From Massariosphaeria phaeospora (Eukaryota > Ascomycota > Dothideomycetes > Pleosporales): 64,000 nucleotides of DNA. Of the stretch, positions 1-11,217 are shown piece by piece (position 1 is the stretch's first letter; every line of letters begins with the position of its first letter). The stretch covers positions 1,550,001 to 1,614,000 of the forward strand of contig JAADJZ010000009.1 in assembly GCA_011032825.1 (NCBI GenBank). The letters are read 5' to 3'. Both the position numbers and the translations under genes were made by a program. The notes beneath the pieces were generated by a model that was not told the DNA's origin, did not search any database, and was given only the letters and a program-made list of their open reading frames with translations.

Positions 1-681
1 GTTGAAGGGTGTAGAGAGTTGGGCAAGTACTTCACTGTCACCGATTCCTCGTCTCCGGACCCTAGCCCCGACAGTGTGCGATATAAATACACCGCCTCCC
101 TCGACGCCCGCCGCTCTACTTTCCTCGAACATCTACAGTCCGGCACTGTTACGCTCAAAGCAAGCGTGTACCTAAACTGGTATGATGGCCGGCTAGTGCC
201 ATGGGTGCACTTCGTACCGCTGGACAATACGTTTGTAGATCTGTATGGGGTGATGGAGTATTTTCTGGGTTCCGCAGCCAGTGAGGGAGGGACGGCATAC
301 CAGCATGTTCAAGGGGAGATGCAGCACCATGAGCATCATTTCAAGACGCCTGGAGATATGGGGAATGATGATGGTGAGGATCATCAGCACCAGGCATTGC
401 CTTCTGGTGACGGGGATCTCAGTTCGCAGAGCGATGGTGCAGTGCACGGCTCCAGTAACCATCCAAAGTCGACGAGACGGACAAAGAGACAAGACGAAGA
501 TTACGCACATGACGCGCAGGCTGAGAAGATTGCACAAGCAGGTCATGATTGGGCCGCAAAGGCGCTGCGGAAAGACGACATGCTGGTCTACGTCTACCGG
601 CTGCTTCTCGAATACGCGAGGGTTGTTGATGATAAGAGGGAGAGGCTGGGATGGGTGCAAGATCTTCTCGAGGATGAGTGA
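1..681 (+). CDS. Glycosyltransferase family 90 (CAP10-like), C-terminal part
   Basis: The frame is open from the first base of the window and ends with TGA at 679-681, so this is the last about 226 residues of a gene that starts upstream. The segments SVYLNWYDGRLVPWVHF, DLYGVMEYFLG and the closing LRKDDMLVYVYRLLLEYARV are typical of the end of GT90/CAP10 proteins, which transfer xylose or related sugars in the secretory pathway. Family knowledge supports a Golgi or ER lumenal enzyme; this part shows no membrane segment. A His/Asp/Gly/Ser-rich low-complexity insert (roughly residues 100-165 of the visible part) separates the conserved blocks. The acceptor site and the catalytic part are not visible. 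Confidence 0.75.
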   Translation, partial: VEGCRELGKYFTVTDSSSPDPSPDSVRYKYTASLDARRSTFLEHLQSGTVTLKASVYLNWYDGRLVPWVHFVPLDNTFVDLYGVMEYFLGSAASEGGTAYQHVQGEMQHHEHHFKTPGDMGNDDGEDHQHQALPSGDGDLSSQSDGAVHGSSNHPKSTRRTKRQDEDYAHDAQAEKIAQAGHDWAAKALRKDDMLVYVYRLLLEYARVVDDKRERLGWVQDLLEDE

Positions 682-1038
682 GTGCTAGGCAGAGCGGAAG
701 ACAGACAATGGTGGAGGTGGGATTTAGTCACGAGACGGTTGTGCAGCGTGGTTGCCGGATGGGAAGGAGCGATGACAAGATTGCGTCACGGGTTCTGCAC
801 AGGAAAGAGCGAGAGAGGGGGTGCAAACTTCGAACCTCCATCACCGTGAGTGCGATGCCGTGGGACGAGCGCGCATCCTCATACCCTATTTCCATCACTT
901 ACGTCGTCATCTACGAACCGTGTTAGCTGCATCTTCCTGGCACCGCCTCCAATCTCCCACCTCCGCCCTCGAGGCATACCACGACCACGAACCACGACCT
1001 GTCTTCCTTTCTGCTTTATCGTACTCTATCCCTAGTAC

Positions 1039-1815
1039 ATGCTAGTCCTCGTCCTTGTCGCCTGCGCCATCTTGACCCTCGTCCCCATCATCGCCGTACA
1101 ACTAAACCGCGCTGCCGACCCCAAACCTCTCAACCTAAACCCATTCTACGGGGCGTCTCGCACCCCTTCCATTGCGAACCTAGACGGCGAGTCCAGCCCC
1201 CGCCAGTCGCACCTCGGCCTCCCACTCGCACTGCGCCCAGGTCGCACGGCAACTGTGCATGGACACGAGGGCGGCAACTATGCCAATGTAGAAGACGCTG
1301 CGGGTGAAGAAGCGTACGGGCGAACATGGCAGAAGAAGCCGTGGGATCCCCCGTTCCCGACTTCGGTAGGGCGCCTGGGGACCATGTATCGCGCGCTGCC
1401 GCCGACTGCAACGCCGCTGGATGAGTTACGGAGGGGAACAGAAAGAGTGGCAGCGTCTGGGGCAGCATCGACGGCACCTGCCTCAAAATCGCAGCTGCAT
1501 TCTTCATCACCTCCACAATCCCCACGTCCGCCTCGACTACAGCCGCAGACCCAGCCTGAAGCAGCACCTACACCTGCACCACAGCCTCCTCCTCCGCCTC
1601 CCGGCCATACCCAACCGTCGCACTCTTCGCGTCCCACCTACCTCCAGATCACACTGCTACTTCTCGCCTTCCTGCTCCTCATCGTGCTCTTCGCCGTACT
1701 CACCGCACACTTCCTCGCCGGCTTCCTAGTCTACAGAACCGAAGCGCGGCTCGGCGAAGCAAGAAAGGGTATCATGAGGGGCGGCGAGATGAGGATGTGT
1801 TTGTGTCCGCGGTGA
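1039..1815 (+). CDS. Hypothetical proline-rich protein with two membrane segments
   Basis: Single-exon frame of 258 codons. I do not recognise the family. Residues 1-22 are strongly hydrophobic and could be a signal anchor. Residues about 135-200 are rich in Pro, Ser, Ala and Gln, including a run of seven prolines. A second hydrophobic stretch of about 25 residues follows near residue 205, then a short basic tail. The layout would suit a small membrane protein with a flexible loop. It lies downstream of the GT90 gene in the same direction and converges with the aquaporin gene. Codon use is ordinary for this window. No intron is needed, but the odd Met/Arg/Cys-rich end could mean the true last exon differs. 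Confidence 0.45.
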   Translation: MLVLVLVACAILTLVPIIAVQLNRAADPKPLNLNPFYGASRTPSIANLDGESSPRQSHLGLPLALRPGRTATVHGHEGGNYANVEDAAGEEAYGRTWQKKPWDPPFPTSVGRLGTMYRALPPTATPLDELRRGTERVAASGAASTAPASKSQLHSSSPPQSPRPPRLQPQTQPEAAPTPAPQPPPPPPGHTQPSHSSRPTYLQITLLLLAFLLLIVLFAVLTAHFLAGFLVYRTEARLGEARKGIMRGGEMRMCLCPR

Positions 1816-2121
1816 AGACAGGGGGTAGCAAGGCGGATGCCAGAGACGCAAAAGTGAATACATCAAATTGTGCGAACCAAAAGCCCAATGAAGACCGTTT
1901 TCCGAACTGAAGCAAAACTCTGTCTAATGCGGATAAACAGTACGCTTTCAAAATGCCCTCGTTGCTCATGACGCGCACCCGCGCTGCGAAATTAACGGGT
2001 ATCACACGCCATTTTACGCTCGCCCAAAATGCAGGAACAACCGGACCCAGCCCGAGAAATCAAAACTCCGACCCCGTCTATAAAGCGCCGGACCTGACCT
2101 CCAAGCCATGGTGTCATCCCT

Positions 2122-3454
2122 CTACAGTCTTCCGCCATAAGGATTCACTAGTGCCACACTGTTGCCTGCTCCAGCCCTAGTGTGGTCGTCGTGCAGAGTT
2201 GTTGGGCTGGCCGGCGCCCACGTCTGTCCAGGCTGGGATTCCATCCTGCTCATGATACCGGCACCACTCGACTCCCCGCCTTTGGATTCCTTCGAGCTGC
2301 GCGACGCAACTCGGATCGCTTCTTCGGCTGCGATGGCAGCGACGTTGGGGCGCTCGACTTGCTGGGCGAACTCGGGGTGCTCGGGAGGTTGGAAGAGAGC
2401 GGCCTGTGCAACGAATCGTCAGTATGCATTCTAAAGTGAGATGGGATTGGGATACGCACCTCGTGATCGTCGAAATCCTGCCCCGGATTCACGGTCTGGT
2501 ACTCGACGCTCTTCACAATCTTATACATGCCGAACGCCAACAGCGTCCCCATGGTCGGCCCGAACCAATAGATGTAATGATACCCCGGGAAATTCCGCGT
2601 AACGACACAGGGTCCGAAGGTGCGTGCTGGGTTCAGACTGCCACCGGTGAAGAACACGCCCATGAGTTCGGCTACGAATAGCGCCATGCCAATGCCGATG
2701 GGGGCTAGGAAGGTGGCTTTGTGTTTTTCGGCTGCGAGCATGAAGATGGTGAAGACGAGGAGGGAGGTCAGGAACATCTCGAGAAAGACGCCTTGCGTGG
2801 CGGACGTGTTGGCGCCGAGGGTCGTCGACACGGCAAGGGGGCCGGGGAGGATGGCGGCGACGATACCGGCAGATGCCATGCCGGCGAACATTTGCGAGAA
2901 GAAGCACAGGACTGCGCGGGTGGGGCTTATCGCGCCGATGAGGTAGAGGCCGAGCGTCACCTATACAGTTTGTCAGCCCAATCCTCTCTCCATACCTCGT
3001 TTCGAGGACCCAAACTCCCAATGTGCGTGATCGGGTCCAAGATAGGTAAATTGTAGGAGTGAGTACTCACAGCTGGATTGAACAACCCCCCGCTAACCCG
3101 ATAGAACACCCACACATTCACCATCAACGACATGCCAAAGCTCAACGCAATGTACAGCAGAATGCTCGTATTGGGTGCCTGTGTGATACTTCCGTCCTCT
3201 TGGCCTGCCGTTGCCGCATCACTGAATTGGGCGGCCGTGTTGGCGACTTGTGTTCCGCCGAAGGCGAAGAACAGGAACATAAAGGTGCCGGCAAACTCGG
3301 CGGCTGCGGCGACCAGTTCGTTGCGCCATCGGTTCGAGAGGACTCTGCCGCCGCCGGCTGTGGGGTCCGTGTGAGGGGTTGACGGGGGTGTTTGTGTTTG
3401 GACCTCGTTTTTGTGGAGGGGAAGGAGGCTTCGCGGCGAGAGTGAGGGCGTCAT
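2122..3454 (-). CDS. Aquaporin / major intrinsic protein channel
   Basis: Three exons on the minus strand: 3454-3071, 2960-2460, 2403-2122 (introns of 110 and 56 nt, GT-AG), 388 residues. Splicing the first intron restores the signature NPAVTLG; the second signature NPARTFGP is in exon 2. These two NPA loops form the selectivity pore of MIP channels moving water or small solutes such as glycerol across membranes. Six hydrophobic segments can be seen. The first about 45 residues are a Pro/Thr/Ser-rich cytosolic tail. After the second splice the frame changes and gives a charged tail of about 90 residues, longer than usual, ending at TAG 2124-2122. Water and glycerol specificity cannot be separated from this reading. 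Confidence 0.9.
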
Positions 3455-5143
3455 GGTTCGGTCAGTTCCACCAGCTTTTCAGCCTTGCACTGGAACTTCT
3501 TGGAAAGAAAGCAAGGGGATCTGGGCGTTAGGAGGCGAAAGGAGAAGAAGAGAAGTGATCGGTACCGGATGCCGTTGCTGAAAGTTTGGCTCAGGGTCCT
3601 TCTACCAGCTTTTAGCTCTGGGTCTGACAGAAGACGCACGCCGTTATGACGGAAGAGGAGAGGAACTGTGGAGTATAACGTTCCGAACCGACGCCCCGTC
3701 GCGTGGTTCTTGTACTCGGCAGTCCGCCTATGTGGATACTAGATCAGATCAGATGAAATGAGACGCGGTGAGATGAGATGAGGTGCGTTGAGGGCGACGA
3801 GGTGGAAACGCGCTGAGCGGTTTCGCTGGCTGTCAGATTGGAGGTCAAAGGGAGAAAAGGACCGCGCCGGACGCATCACGACGACAGTGGCGTCTCTTGC
3901 TGCTCCGCTAGTCGAGTCAAGAGTCAAGCGCATCACGGCTGCACCGTCGACGGCCATCGATCGCCGGCCGAGGCGCCGCCGCCGCCGCCGTCCGTTGCCA
4001 AACACGCTAAACGACCATGGTAAGAGCTGTAGCCTCGTGTAGCTCCGACGGCGACTATTCTTAGGTGCGAGGTTCGAGGGCGATCCCAGTTGTGCTGGTT
4101 ATTAATAAGGCATGCAGCTTTGCTGGCCAGCCAGCCAGTCGGGTTTCCCAAGGCTAGGTCGGCTGCGATACCTAGCCTTGCGGTCTGCACGATGCAAGTT
4201 TGTAACGACGTCGTCGTTGTTGTTGTCTGCGTCTCAGCCTACCGGCCCAGCCAGCACATCTCTCGCGTCGCGGGGAACACCTAGTTAGCCTGGCTGGCCT
4301 TGAAGGGGGGATACCGCACCACTTGATGCGTGCAGCCAAATAGGCGCTGTGAGTGGCGGGACTGTGAGTTGGGACGGTGTGGTGTGGGTGGTGTCTGCGA
4401 TCATTGATGCGATGGGATGGGATGCGAGGCGAGAGGTGGCAGGGATTAGAGATGCGGGGGCGGGGTTTCAGATCTGTGTGTCGCGGGATTAAGGATTTAG
4501 CCTTGTTCGATAAGCGAGTGGGTGTAGTGATGATGTCATGGGCGAGGATCACGATGTGGTTACAGCAGGAATATCTAACGGTCCCTACAACTACCCCAAC
4601 ATTTCTTTCACTTTCGGCGAGTCGCCCTTCAGAACAGTAGCAAGCTGTCTCAGCTCCTTCTAGTGCGTATCTCGTTCCACTGTGCTGTCGCGTCACGTGC
4701 TTAAATCTCTGAACGCAGGCATAACGAGGATTATTTTGCTCCGCAATCACGGCCTACCCTTTGACGTACGGGTGATAAGCAAGTAGAGTACAAGGCCGAC
4801 TATGCTTGGCAGTGGGAAATTTCTAAGAGTCGCGTTGGTTGGGGCGGTGATGCTTGCAAGCACCGATACATCCTACCTAGTATCTTTATTTGTTTCACAA
4901 AGTTGGTTAACGTGATGGCATTGGATAACGCGTGATCCCAGATGCTGAGGTGTTGCGTAGTGTTCCTGCTCCTAGCGTCGCTAGGGATGTTGGTCGACCG
5001 GCTGCTCTAGCCAGGCCATAGTGTACAAAGTCTTGAAGTTCTTTCGGCATTACAAATTAACATTATATACAGGCCCATCTAAATTTGAATTCTCGCCAAC
5101 TTTTCCACGTATTCCTTCCTCCGCCCCCTGTACAACCTACCTA
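3455..5143. other. Intergenic, 1.7 kb, between divergent aquaporin and tail of SGNH gene
   Basis: No convincing gene. The few long frames have skewed composition (Arg/His runs) and no family look. A GATGA-like short-period repeat lies at about 3744-3785, and a G/T-rich stretch at about 4360-4450. I see no tRNA or other RNA gene. Confidence 0.5.
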
Positions 5144-8100
5144 TCATTGCCGCTTCCTTGCAACCGCTCTCCTCTTCTCCCTCGTCTGCGGCTGGCACGG
5201 AAACCCCAGAGCACCAGTATCCATATCATTCCAATTAGCAACTGCGAGCTCCGGACTGCAAATCGGTATCATGACGACGCCCGGGCTGCGAATCGCCGCG
5301 CCCTGGATCGTCGCGTCGTAGATGTCGGAATTGGTCGACGCCTGCCCGGGGTCAGCGGCGGGCCAGCCGTTGCGGTTGCCGTTTGCTTTGTAGCCTGCGA
5401 GCGCGCTGCGGATCTTGTCAGCACAACCCAAGACATCGATAGTCATCGAGAGGAGAGGAACAGCACTTACCCGATCACGAGATCCGTCTTCGTTAGCTCG
5501 CCAAAGGTGCCCGCATCCAGCGCCTCCATGCCCGACAGCGGCTTGAACTTTGAGAAGGCGCACGAGATGGAACCGCCGGGCGTGGCGCCGCACCTGCGGT
5601 AATCCCCCGTCGCCGATACGAAATAGTACAATTGCTCTTCGTGGCAGACGAAGGTCTTGGCGGCCGTCTCGTCCGTGACGTATTCCTTGACGCCATTGCC
5701 GCTGTCGCATGGCTTCCCAGAGTTGAGGATGACGGGGCGGAAGCCTTCGTTGCTCAGACCCCAGGCGCGCGGGATTAGCGAGGCGAAGATGGCTTGCTGG
5801 ACGAGTTTCTGGATGCCGAGGTCTTCGATGGGTTTTTCGGCAGAGCCTTTGCTGTCGCCGAGGACGTGGCCGTCGGTTATCATGCTCGTGAGTTGCTGGA
5901 TGGACTCTGGGGAGCCGTCGAACATTTGCTTGTTGGCTGCCGCGACGCTTTCCGCCCACTGCGTAGCTGTTAGCAAGGTGGCTTCGAGTCGCGACTACCG
6001 TAGAGGAAGGGAGTTCAGGAAACATGTGCTCTAGGCTCGTTTCCAGCGACTGGAGTCCGGGAGCAAGAAGCAAAGAAAGTACTGACATGTTTGACCAGGT
6101 TGGCCATGGCGACTTCAAGACTCTCGTTGTTGTCCAGTTTGACGCCACTTTGATAATATTACATTAGCTTTAGCTTTGAGCACACAGAGGGCGGAATGGG
6201 CACTTACCCCGGGATCGAGTCCTTTGCAATTGCCAAGCAATTCATAACAAGGCCGTTGGTCATGTCTTTTAGTGTTGCCGCATTATTCGCATTCTTGGCA
6301 AAATATGTGAAACTTTTCAATCCTGTACGCCCGTCAGAAACTTGCAACTTCGAAGCGTTTCGAGAAGAGATAGGATGAGGGTAAAGTGTCATACCAATGT
6401 TCCACGCAGGCCCTGCGACCAGTGAGAAACCTAGGCCCACAAAATCCAGGACCAGCTTGTCTATGGCAGACGTTTCCTTGATGGGAGCAAAGGACTTGGA
6501 GAAGCTGGCCATCAGGCTCGAGATTCCGGTGTGCGCGCGATGCAGGGCAGAGTAGAAATTCATGTTCATCTGCTTTTTATCAGCCACGAGCCTCGTGCAG
6601 GGACTGCAGAACGATAACACGTACCCGATTGATCTGTACAAACGAATTGAGGATGAACATTGCCGCGGGGTGATTCACATCGTGGCACTGCACGGTGTTC
6701 GAACAGCCATTTTGGTCGGCGGTCAAGCCGCAGTCCATGTTCTCCGGGCCGTTGAAAAAGTTGTTGATGCGCCTGGGAAACGAAAGGTCGTCTGGAGATT
6801 GATTGGCTCTCCAGTATGCAATTGCGGCCAGCCAGCCATTGCTAGTGTCGACCTAATCCTAGTCAGTTCTGATTTTCGAAGAATAGAAGCAACAAGCCTG
6901 CTCCCGACGCGGGTGGGTTTTCTCGACTTACGGCATTCCAGCGCTCAGGCGGGCTTATAGAAGCATCGTTTACGCCGGGATCATTGCATGTCGCAGCGAG
7001 CCATCCTGTCCCGGCAGAGCCCCCTCCAAAGCATGCATTAGCCCACATCGTAACGGCTCCCGTGGCAGGATCAACCTTGAGATAGTCTGCTCGCCCACTA
7101 CCACTGAGCGATGCAAACTGGACAGTCAAACCATTTGCGCCGACGCCTGCAGCAATCTGGCCCTGCGGGATCCACTGCCATTCATCCCGCATTCCGCCGT
7201 TTCGTTGCCACTCTGAGACTGATCCATCGAGTCGGTTCACCCACAGATAGTCCGCCAGGCCGTCGCCGTTGATATCGGCGAACTTGATGTCCTGCCGAGG
7301 AGCACCTACGCCTTTCGCGATGACACCTCGGGATTCCCAGACCCAGCCGTTGCTGCCGCTACCGCCGTTCAGGTAAGCTTTCACAGATCCGTCTTTGGCA
7401 ACCCATAGGTAGTCGGCTTTGCCATCGCCGTTGATGTCGGCGAATCGGACTCCTGGTCCGTCGCCGACGCCTGTGGCTACTTGGCCCATGTTCGTCCACT
7501 GCAAAGATGTCAGCAGCGCCCCCTAAATAAATGCGTGGCGGTAAAAATAAGAAAACTGTGTATGGAAAGGCTCTTGGAAGAAGACCAGATAAATGGCTCG
7601 CCACTTACACTCCAGCTACCGTCGTTCTGTCTGCCTCCGTTGCGCCAGAAGACCACGGCGCCCGAATTCTCATCGACAACCAAGTAGTCTGCCAGCCCAT
7701 CGCCATCGAGATCTGCAACTCTGGATTATGGTCAGCTCATCCTTAATAAAGGGGACAATGAAGAAGGGAGACTATAAAGCAACAACTTCGGCACTCACCG
7801 GATATCCTTGCGTGCGGCCACTCCAGTGGCAATCTGCCCTTGACCATCCCAAATCCACTTCAGCGAAGTCGGGTCGTGGCCGTGGTTGAGCCAAAGCTCG
7901 ATTGCGCCATTCGGACTAATGGCCAGGTAGTCTTCGAAGCCATCACCATCCATACTGCGCAGCGAGTCAGAACTTTGTATCATCCAGTGAAACACCAAGG
8001 GGGGTTAACATACTCAGCAAATACGGTTCCATCCCCGACGACATACGAGCCACCCGTAGCCGTATTGAACCAGACATCCAGCGCGCCGGACACACGATCA

Positions 8101-9874
8101 ACCCAGACATAATCTTTTTTCCCATCTCCATTGAGATCCGCAAATCTGAGTTCTTCTCGCTTGGCACCCACTCCAGTGGCAATAGAGCCGGCGTTGATCC
8201 AGTCTGGTGCGAGTCCCCCGGAACCCCGATTATTGATGTAAGCTTTCGCTGCGCCATCTTTGTCCAGCCAGATATAGTCTGCTCGGCCATCGTTGTTCAG
8301 ATCGAACAGCTGCACACCAGCAGCATCCCCAATGCCCGTAGCAATGATTCCCAACGGAGTCCAATCTGGCTTGTCGCCGTAGCCAACATTGAGCCACGCA
8401 TTCAGGGATCCCTCTGCGCCGACAACCATGTAATCAGCTCTTCCATCTCCATCGATATCAGCGAACCGCGTGGTCTCTCGCGTCGCTCCCGTCCCTTCTC
8501 CTGCGATTTGACCGACCGAAGTCCACAGCCATCCTCCGCCCTCCTTTTCTCCACCATTGATGTACGCGGTGACGAGTCCTCCAGGGGAAATCCAAAGAAA
8601 ATCATCCCGACCATCGCCATTGATATCCGCAAACATGACGCCCGCGGCCTCCCCTATGCCCGTGGCGATTTCTCCCTTGCTGATCCAGTTCACGCCGCCC
8701 TCGACGCTGTACCCGCCATTGAGATACAGAATCGCAGCGCCAGTATTCGGATGCACCCACAAATAATCATCTCGCCCGTCGCCATCCATGTCGGCCAGCC
8801 GAACCCATTTTCCCTGGGGAAGTTCTTCGCCCCACCAAGTTTTAGGCGGTCCAACATGGCCAATCGCAAGGCGTCCGGCGGGCTGCCAGCTTGAGACGAA
8901 GGCGGAATCTGCGCTGCCGACGCCGATAGCGATGGTGCCGAATTTAGGGTCCCAGGTCAGGAAGGTGTCGCATACTGTGCGGTTTGAAGTAGGCAGTGGG
9001 ACAGGTTCGCTGATCCAGCCTGCTTCCGCGGCGCGCTGGATGCCGGCGGAAAACATATCGGCCAACAAGCCATGACCCATGTCGTCAGGATGCAGACCGT
9101 CTGCGAGATAGCGGGTACTGAAACGAGGGTCTCTTTCCACGGCGAGAACTTTTGCCCCTGAGCCTGCTCGCGAAGCTACAATGCCGGGGATGGCAGCGTT
9201 GAAGGTCTGGGCAACCGCGTTTCTGGAAGTATCGTTCATGGGAGGAATTTGTGCTACGAGGATTGCGGCATGGGGGCTCATAGTGATGAGATTGTCAATG
9301 AGGGATCCGAGTCGGGCTGGGGCGGTGGCGGGATCGACGTCCTTGTAGATGTCATTTGTGCCAGCTAGGACTAGGATAACGTTTGGTTGTAGATGCAAGC
9401 TTTTCAAAGCGTGGAGCGACATTTCTGATATTAGGGCTCCTGGGTGGCCTTCGTTGTTACTGTTTGCCATACTTCCTGACCTAGTTGACAGATTAGGTTT
9501 CATGGTAGTTCAGGAGGAGTGTATAAATGCCTACCTCTCGGACCCGATATATGTGATATCGTTCCCGGCAAGCAGTCTTAGCAGCTTGTAGCGATAGCCG
9601 TTACCGTCCGAACTGCCTTGGCCCCAGGTAATGGAGTCTCCGAGTGGTTGTATTCTCAGGGCGGAACCGACGGAGAAGGAGCGATCTTCTGAGAGAATCT
9701 GCGTCTCGGTGATGTTTGTGCCATTGCTTGAATAGACTTTTAGACATGTCAGCCATGTCCAGTAACTATACAGTATACAGTGCAGTGAGAAAGGGACAGA
9801 GAGAAAGGTAACAAAAACCTACCGCAAGTGACCATTGAAAGACCCACAACTACCAATTTCGGTAAAGAGATCAT
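5144..9874 (-). CDS. Secreted SGNH/GDSL hydrolase with ten FG-GAP repeats and a long C-terminal domain
   Basis: Thirteen exons, minus strand: 9874-9823, 9736-9535, 9480-8014, 7954-7799, 7720-7609, 7498-6932, 6852-6625, 6572-6395, 6322-6208, 6147-6087, 6049-5999, 5958-5471, 5405-5144; 1312 residues. Residues 1-17 form a signal peptide. The SGNH esterase/lipase blocks follow: QPLGDSITWG (nucleophile Ser), LAGTNDIY and DGLHPDDMGH (Asp/His). Then come ten FG-GAP/VCBS repeats with the DxDGDGxxDYLW calcium-loop pattern, the last degenerate (SGSG). The last about 460 residues hold many Cys and resemble the tail of some fungal class V chitinases. The likely role is an extracellular esterase acting on a cell-wall polymer, with a beta-propeller for binding. 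The exon ending at 6087 and the small exon 6049-5999 are the least certain: they need introns of 37 and 40 nt, or a 58-nt alternative. Confidence 0.8.
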
Positions 9875-11217
9875 CTTGACTTGCGATCTCTGTTGTCGAA
9901 AAAGCTAAGACTTGGGCGAGGCTCCATCGTACTTAAGCCTCTTCGCCAGGTCAGAGCATTTCTCCAGGACCACGTGATACCGCACGCCAGTACTGCAACA
10001 GTAGACGGGCCAACGCCCAGCTGATTCCATTTCCACACCGTATCTGCAGTCTCTTGAGCCTTGGCAAGTTCACGGACCAGCCGAGTGGAGTCAAACATTA
10101 CGCATGAGAGATGCCGTGCTTTTGGAGGAACGTAAGGGCCAACATGCTCAGCTATAGTATGCTTCAGCTATTCTCATGCGTCAACCCTAAGCACGAAGGC
10201 TCTGCGGAGACAAAGCGCGCATGAAACTAGCCTGGATGGAGCGCGAGGGTCCGACCCTTCAGCTGCTGCAAGGTTCTGCAGGTTCTGCCTCAAACGCTGT
10301 GCAGTCGTGAGGTGGCATTGGCGAGCGTACCTTGGGACTAAGGTACAATATCGCAACTTCTAATCTGGAGTCTGGACCCGAGTAGTAGCAGGAGGTACAC
10401 CGCTAATCTGCAGCTTGTTAGTTAACGCCTCCAACGGCCTTTCAGCTCGCCTGAGTGCTTGTTCTCGTATCCCGGCGCGGCATCTTGAGGAAGGATCTGA
10501 TTATCGTCCGCCTAATCATGAAGCAAGGAAGTTTGTTACTTAGGGTGTGATCGCAATCCATTCCTACCATTCCAGGTGGCACCGCATTGCTGGCGAAGTT
10601 GCTCGGTCGCACCTCCGATACCAGCATAATATGATGTTTTCTAGCGACCGGCACCGCGAGAACAGTCCGGAGAAGTTCTGGCAAAGCTCAAACTGGCGGC
10701 GGAAAGCTTCATTTGATTCGAGCGCGAGCTGAGCAGGTGCTTGTTATCCGTGTCGCCATTGCTGCACGCCGCAAGATGGAGCAGGAAGGTTTGAAAGGAT
10801 CGTGCCATTTTCATCGGTGGCACCCCAGACCTCGATATACGCAGGCGTACCTCAGCATACGCATGCAGCGCGCTGCCGAGGGAGCCGACGAACACCAAAG
10901 CTTGGATCTTATTTTATGCACGGGCAGCGCCAGCGTCTGCACCTGCCGCAATCTCTCTACGGCGACTCAAAGCACCTGCGCTTTGAAGATAGCTGTGATA
11001 TTTGTATGCGACAGCTATACAAACTCACGCAGCTCCTTTCCATCGCGTGGTTGTTGCTCTGCAGTGGGTGGGGTCGCAGCGAGTGCGCGGCTGGCCTAAC
11101 TAGACTAGGCTAGACTAGGCTGGATGATTAGATAGGCGTTACTAGTGCCCGGCGGATTTTCGGGGCTTCATTTTGTAGGCACCAGACGCCCTCAAGGCTC
11201 CAACTTGTTCCACCACT
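9875..11217. other. Intergenic, divergent promoter region of SGNH and CocE genes
   Basis: 1.3 kb between two divergent starts. No convincing coding frame; several 60-130 codon frames overlap on both strands without family features. A short direct repeat built on CTAGACTAGG lies at about 11098-11122, 100 bases before the CocE start. Confidence 0.45.

Noticed and set aside
193..660. 155-codon minus-strand frame
   Set aside because: Lies antisense to the GT90 coding region, which has clear motifs; no family features of its own.
4060..4110. Possible tRNA T-arm (GAGGTTCGAGGGC)
   Set aside because: No matching acceptor stem, D-arm or anticodon arm could be folded around it.
4172..4750. 192-codon minus-strand frame
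   Set aside because: Composition is erratic (Arg/His/Pro runs), with no conserved block and no plausible promoter; treated as chance.
9871..10098. 75-codon minus-strand frame just upstream of the SGNH gene
   Set aside because: Overlaps the true signal-peptide start and shows no family look; more likely 5' untranslated sequence.
10713..11113. Two overlapping plus-strand frames of 128 and 103 codons
   Set aside because: Cys/Ser/Arg-rich without hydrophobic core, overlapping each other; in the promoter of the CocE gene.
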